Positions 21,563-25,042 of a stretch of 25,042 bases of DNA are shown piece by piece. The notes beneath the pieces were generated by a model, which saw only the letters and a list, made by a program, of their open reading frames with translations, had not been told where the DNA came from and did no database searches. The stretch comes from Alphaproteobacteria bacterium UBA1254 (lineage in GTDB: Bacteria; Pseudomonadota; Alphaproteobacteria; RF32; CAG-239): contig DBVW01000005.1 in NCBI GenBank assembly GCA_002308495.1, positions 1-25,042 on the forward strand. The letters run 5' to 3'. The translations under genes and the position numbers were made by a program. Position 1 is the first letter of the stretch. Each line of letters opens with the position of its first letter.

Positions 21563-22529
21563 CGGTGTTCTCCATATTCCATGTTGTTTTAATGATGTCT
21601 TCGATGTTAATGTATTTCGGTTTCCAATTTAAAACCTGATAGGCTAAATCACTTGATGCGACAAGTTTTGCCGGATCACCTTCACGTCGAGGTGCATAAG
21701 TATATTTAATTTTTTTTCCGATAACTTTTTGAGCGGCATTAACAACTTCTTGAACGGATACACCCTTTCCCGTTCCTAAATTTAAAATATATGATTCATT
21801 TTCTTTCATCAGCTTTTGAACTGCTTTTTCATGTGCGGTTGCCAAGTCGGAAACGTGAATATAATCACGTTCACAGGTTCCGTCTTTCGTGTCATAATCT
21901 TTGCCGTATATCTCAAAACCGTTTCTTTTACCTGTTGCCGCTTCCATCACAATCGGCAATAAATTCTGCGGATTTTTTTCTTTGCCTTTCACACGTCCCA
22001 ACGCGTCATAGCCCACAGCGTTAAAATAGCGAAGCGCAATATAATGAATACCCTTAAGCTCATCATACCATTTAAGCAACTCTTCTATCAGGCTTTTTGT
22101 ATAGCCGTAAAAATTGATCGGATTTTTTTTGTGGTTTTCATCCACAGGTAAATATTCCGGCGTTCCGTAAACGGCAGCCGACGAAGAAAAAATGATGTTT
22201 TTCACATTTGTTTCGACCATTGCATTTAAAATATTGATTGAGCCTTCAATGTTGTTTGTGGCATATATTTCCGGGTTTTTCATCGACTCCCATACTGCTT
22301 TTTTGGCCGCCAAATGTATCACGACATCAATGTTTTTTTTCATCACATTTTTGAGTTTTTCAAAATCTAAAATGTCGCCTTCGATAAATTCTGCCGCTTC
22401 AAAAAGATTTTCTCTTTGTCCCGTCGAAAGATTGTCAAAAACAACAACCTGATTTTTCTTTTCAAGCAGTTCTAAAACAACGTGGCTCCCGATATATCCC
22501 GCACCGCCTATGACTAAAACTTTTGCCAT
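21552..22529 (-). CDS. galE: UDP-glucose 4-epimerase
   Basis: This 325-aa extended short-chain dehydrogenase interconverts UDP-glucose and UDP-galactose for surface polysaccharides. NAD-binding GGAGYIG lies at residues 8-14, the catalytic region FSSSAAVYG around 114-122, Tyr141-x3-Lys145, and NFYGYTK. Substrate-side motifs GTCERDYIHVSDLA and RREGDPAKL are typical of GalE rather than of other epimerases. AGAGGA lies 6 nt before the ATG. It starts 8 bp after recR and overlaps the TerC-family gene by 11 nt. Confidence 0.95.
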   Translation of the reverse strand: MAKVLVIGGAGYIGSHVVLELLEKKNQVVVFDNLSTGQRENLFEAAEFIEGDILDFEKLKNVMKKNIDVVIHLAAKKAVWESMKNPEIYATNNIEGSINILNAMVETNVKNIIFSSSAAVYGTPEYLPVDENHKKNPINFYGYTKSLIEELLKWYDELKGIHYIALRYFNAVGYDALGRVKGKEKNPQNLLPIVMEAATGKRNGFEIYGKDYDTKDGTCERDYIHVSDLATAHEKAVQKLMKENESYILNLGTGKGVSVQEVVNAAQKVIGKKIKYTYAPRREGDPAKLVASSDLAYQVLNWKPKYINIEDIIKTTWNMENTDEH

Positions 22530-22537
22530 TTTTTCCT

Positions 22538-23131
22538 CTACAGTTGTTTGCGCGACTGAAGCGCCATTTCAATCGTTCCGTCATCCATATAATCAAGCTC
22601 CGCACCGATCGGCAATCCGAGAGCCAATGTTGACAGTTTAACATTAAACGCTTTTAAATGGTTGATTAAATATTGTGTCGTAATTTGTCCTTCAACCGTT
22701 GCCGGCAACGCTAAAATAACCTCACTCACCGATTGTGATTTCACGCGGCTTAAAAGCGGTTCAAAGTTCAAATCTTGCGGCAAAACGCCGTCTAAGGCAG
22801 ACAACACACCGCCCAAAACATGATATTTTCCTTTATAAAAACCGGCACGCTCCATCGCCCACAAATCGCTGACATCTTGGACAACGCAAACCGTTTTCGA
22901 ATCGCGCTTCGGGTCGGCGCAAACCGCACAAACATCCGATGTATCGAAATTGCCGCAAATCGGACACGTTTTAACATGTTCATCCAAATTTTGCATCGCT
23001 TCTATTAAAGGCTTTAAGTTTGTGTCTCTGTCTTTGAGCAAATGCAACACAATTTTTCTTGCCGAGCGTGTACCGAGCGTCGGTAATTTTGCAATCAGTT
23101 TAATCAAAATATCTATATCGGATTTTGCCAA
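22538..23131 (-). CDS. recR: Recombination mediator RecR
   Basis: 197 aa, full length. An N-terminal helix-hairpin-helix (LIAKLPTLGTRSARKIVLHLL) is followed by the zinc finger CPICGNFDTSDVCAVC (four Cys) and a Toprim domain beginning VCVVQDVSDLWAMERAG. RecR works with RecO/RecF to load RecA at gapped DNA. The start appears to be TTG at 23131: no in-frame ATG or GTG lies between it and the ybaB stop, and AAGG precedes it by 8 nt. It follows ybaB after 10 bp. Confidence 0.96.
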   Translation of the reverse strand: MAKSDIDILIKLIAKLPTLGTRSARKIVLHLLKDRDTNLKPLIEAMQNLDEHVKTCPICGNFDTSDVCAVCADPKRDSKTVCVVQDVSDLWAMERAGFYKGKYHVLGGVLSALDGVLPQDLNFEPLLSRVKSQSVSEVILALPATVEGQITTQYLINHLKAFNVKLSTLALGLPIGAELDYMDDGTIEMALQSRKQL

Positions 23132-23141
23132 TTCTTTTGCC

Positions 23142-23462
23142 TTAAAAAGGAATTTTTAATCCGCCGAAATTAACACCGCCCGTGGCTTCTTTCATGCCTT
23201 CTTCCTGCATTGAATCGATTTTTTTATGTGCATCATTATAGGCTGCCAAAACCATATCTTCCAAAACATCTATTTCATCTTTGTTCATCAACTCCGGTGA
23301 AATCGAAATTTTTTGCATTTCGTTTCTGCCATTTAAAATCACTTTAACCAAACCGCCGCCTGATGTGCCTTCACGTTCTTCGTGCCCCAGCCTTTCCTGA
23401 GTTTCCTGCATGCGTTTTTGCATCATTTGCGCTTGTTTCATTAAACCTTGCATGTTAAACAT
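23142..23462 (-). CDS. ybaB: YbaB/EbfC family nucleoid-associated protein
   Basis: 106 aa, normal for the family: an N-terminal Met/Gln-rich helix (LMKQAQMMQKRMQETQERL), the strand segment GLVKVILNGRNEMQKISISPEL, and a C-terminal helix. It forms a dimeric tweezer that binds DNA. It stands between dnaX and recR, the widespread order. Its ATG overlaps the dnaX stop by one base (TAATG). Confidence 0.96.
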   Translation of the reverse strand: MFNMQGLMKQAQMMQKRMQETQERLGHEEREGTSGGGLVKVILNGRNEMQKISISPELMNKDEIDVLEDMVLAAYNDAHKKIDSMQEEGMKEATGGVNFGGLKIPF

Positions 23463-25042
23463 TATTCATATTCCTCTTCAAAATTGTTGATAAGTTCTTG
23501 TTCTCTTGTTTCATCGGTGCTTTCGTTTGTAGCCGTACGGATGACGGTTTCAAATTTTGCACCGTTAAATTCTTCTAAAATTGCACGCACAAGCGGATAT
23601 TCCGAAATTTGACGCTTGTCTTTTTCTGACATATCTTTTTCAATATCTGCAATTGTCTGTCCCAAAGTGCCGTATTTTTCTTCTATATTCCATGCCGCAC
23701 CGGTTGCTTCTTTTAACGTTTTATGCAGATTTGATATAAAATCGGGCGATGTTCTTTCACATATTGTCAAGACTATCTTACCGTTTTCAAAAAGCTCTAT
23801 TGAAACATCATTTTTCAAAGTATACAGCAACAGGAGTTTTTTATGATCCTCTAAATATGAAATGAAATCTTCAAGCTTTTGAATACTGCCGTTATTAACC
23901 TCGGGCTTCTTGTTTGACGGCTGTGTCTGCACAAAGGTCTGCTGAGGCTTTATATCATTTAAAGTGCCGTCAATTTGCTCATTTAACGGTTTTTTTTTTA
24001 ATTCTTCCAACATTTCGGCCGGTGTCGGAAGATTAGCGCTATAGGCTATGCGCAACAATATCATATCAAGCGCATCATTCGTAAACGGTGCATTGTTAAG
24101 TTCGCTCAAGCCTTTAATCATCATCTGCCAAATTTTTGATAACACCGCCATTGAAATATTTTGAGCAAGCTTTTGACTTAAATCTCGCTCGCTTTCGCCC
24201 ATTAAAGCATCATTTACCGAAGACGGCACAATCTTTGCTTTTGCAAGCATGTGCGTGATATCAATTAAATCTTTTAAAATAATTTCCGGCGAGGCTCCCG
24301 AATTATACTGCTCATGAACGTTTTCCAAAACTTTTTGCATTTGCCCGCAAACCAAGTTTTCAAACAAAGCAAGCGTTTTTGTGCGATCTGCCAAACCGAT
24401 CATCTCGGAAACCGTTTCAACTTTGACCTTGCCGTTGCCTAAAACAATTGCCTGATCCAACATGGATAGTCCGTCACGCGCCGAGCCGTCTGCCGCTTTA
24501 GCTACCATTTGCAGAGCTTCTTCTTCGGCTTCAATCTTTTCTGATTTTAAAACCTTTTGAAATAAGCCGACCAATGTTTCTACCGTCAATCGCTCTAAAT
24601 CAAAACGTTGACAACGTGATAAAATCGTTACGGGAACTTTTCGGATTTCAGTTGTCGCAAAAATAAATTTCACATGCTCCGGCGGTTCTTCAAGCGTTTT
24701 CAACAAAGCATTAAACGCCCCTTTCGAGAGCATGTGAACCTCGTCGATAATATAGACTTTATAACGCGCATTGGTCGGTTTGTATTGAACACCGGCCAAA
24801 AGCTCTCGCATATCATCAACGCCCGTGCGAGAAGCAGCATCAAGCTCTAAAACATCAATGTGGCGACCGCTCGCAATTGCTTTACAATTTTCACATTGTC
24901 CGCACGGATGAATTGTCGGGCCGCCTTTACCGTCAAGCCCCGTGCAGTTAAGCGCACGCGCGATTAAGCGTGCGGTTGTCGTTTTGCCGACCCCGCGAAT
25001 TCCCGTTAAAATATAAGCATGATGCAGACGATTGTTTTCAAT
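23462..25042 (-). CDS. dnaX: DNA polymerase III tau/gamma subunit, 5' end cut by the window
   Basis: 526 residues are present; the frame is open to the window edge at 25042, and about 30-35 N-terminal residues are missing by comparison with other DnaX proteins. Visible in order: the P-loop GIRGVGKT (14-21 of the visible part), zinc-binding Cys 33, 47, 50 and 53, Walker B IIDEVHML, and the SRC arginine-finger motif (LSRCQRF). The clamp-loader domain III follows, and then a tau-specific C-terminal part with ISYLEDHKKLLL and a strand-rich end. It loads the sliding clamp and links polymerase and helicase. A run of ten A lies at the end of domain III, see the separate entry. First of a minus-strand run dnaX-ybaB-recR-galE-TerC family. 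Confidence 0.96.
   Translation of the reverse strand: MENNRLHHAYILTGIRGVGKTTTARLIARALNCTGLDGKGGPTIHPCGQCENCKAIASGRHIDVLELDAASRTGVDDMRELLAGVQYKPTNARYKVYIIDEVHMLSKGAFNALLKTLEEPPEHVKFIFATTEIRKVPVTILSRCQRFDLERLTVETLVGLFQKVLKSEKIEAEEEALQMVAKAADGSARDGLSMLDQAIVLGNGKVKVETVSEMIGLADRTKTLALFENLVCGQMQKVLENVHEQYNSGASPEIILKDLIDITHMLAKAKIVPSSVNDALMGESERDLSQKLAQNISMAVLSKIWQMMIKGLSELNNAPFTNDALDMILLRIAYSANLPTPAEMLEELKKKPLNEQIDGTLNDIKPQQTFVQTQPSNKKPEVNNGSIQKLEDFISYLEDHKKLLLLYTLKNDVSIELFENGKIVLTICERTSPDFISNLHKTLKEATGAAWNIEEKYGTLGQTIADIEKDMSEKDKRQISEYPLVRAILEEFNGAKFETVIRTATNESTDETREQELINNFEEEYE
23979..24001 (-). other. A10 slippage/frameshift candidate in dnaX
   Basis: On the minus strand ten A (23999-23990) encode part of Leu348 and Lys349-351 of the visible protein. 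Directly after, the -1 frame reads ACC GTT AAA TGA (stop 23981-23979) and the +1 frame reads CGT TAA (stop 23985-23983). Either shift would end the protein just after clamp-loader domain III, as for the gamma subunit. Thermus dnaX uses slippage on A9 and E. coli a -1 shift on A-AAA-AAG; the mechanism here is inferred. Confidence 0.6.

Noticed and set aside
21563..21700. Manganese (yybP-ykoY) riboswitch before the TerC-family gene
   Set aside because: The gene overlaps the end of galE, leaving no untranslated leader, and I see no fitting conserved elements.
23990..23999. dnaX as a frameshifted pseudogene at the A10 run
   Set aside because: The frame is open across the run with good DnaX-type sequence on both sides, so the full-length tau form is intact.
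1..25042. tRNA genes, CRISPR arrays, insertion sequences, attachment sites
   Set aside because: Looked for on both strands by eye; no cloverleaf with a GGTTCGAATC-type arm, no spaced repeats and no transposase or integrase was seen.

Overview
The window looks like a low-GC alphaproteobacterial chromosome. Obg, RsfS, L27, L21, a dnaX-ybaB-recR cluster, GalE and a TerC-family protein are all recognisable. The tandem multi-copy VirB6 arrangement resembles Rickettsiales (rvhB6a-e) and some uncultured gut or host-associated alphaproteobacteria. Taxonomy is inferred from protein character and gene order; no rRNA lies in the window.

Layout. (1) 1-478: intergenic. It holds a minus-strand promoter of rRNA/tRNA type (consensus -35, 17-bp spacer, A/T UP element, GC-rich discriminator) that fires leftward out of the window. 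(2) 479-1321: an alpha/beta-hydrolase-fold protein that seems to lack the nucleophile serine. (3) 1389-10200: a tight plus-strand operon made of a small two-helix membrane protein followed by four VirB6/TrbL cores carried on five genes. One core carries a lipobox. One is split between two genes, the second half having its own signal peptide. The last is fused to an N-terminal M23 peptidase domain and a tail of about 480 residues. (4) 10344-11321: a regulator with two XRE helix-turn-helix domains and a degenerate S24/LexA-like domain, closed by a terminator. (5) 11446-15786: a second plus-strand operon with its own promoter: a very acidic disordered protein, a 170-aa unknown, a secretin-like lipoprotein and a single-pass membrane protein, ending in a terminator. 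(6) 15832-17903, minus: rplU-rpmA, then obg-rsfS. (7) 17997-18497, minus: a secreted thermonuclease whose promoter predicts a leaderless mRNA. (8) 18609-20574, plus: an unrecognised lipoprotein and an unrecognised membrane-anchored protein. (9) 20621-25042, minus: dnaX (5' end cut by the window), ybaB, recR, galE and a TerC-family gene, nearly all overlapping or within 10 bp.

The most interesting part is 1389-15786. I read it as an envelope-spanning type IV secretion module. Several VirB6-type inner-membrane channel proteins would be joined by a peptidoglycan-cutting domain fused to one of them. The neighbouring operon would supply an outer-membrane secretin-family lipoprotein and a bitopic inner-membrane partner, with an XRE regulator between the two operons. 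The ATPases and VirB8/B9/B10 core of a T4SS are not in this window, so complete function cannot be judged here. A second notable item is a run of ten A in dnaX followed at once by stops in both shifted frames, the layout expected for tau/gamma production by slippage or frameshifting.
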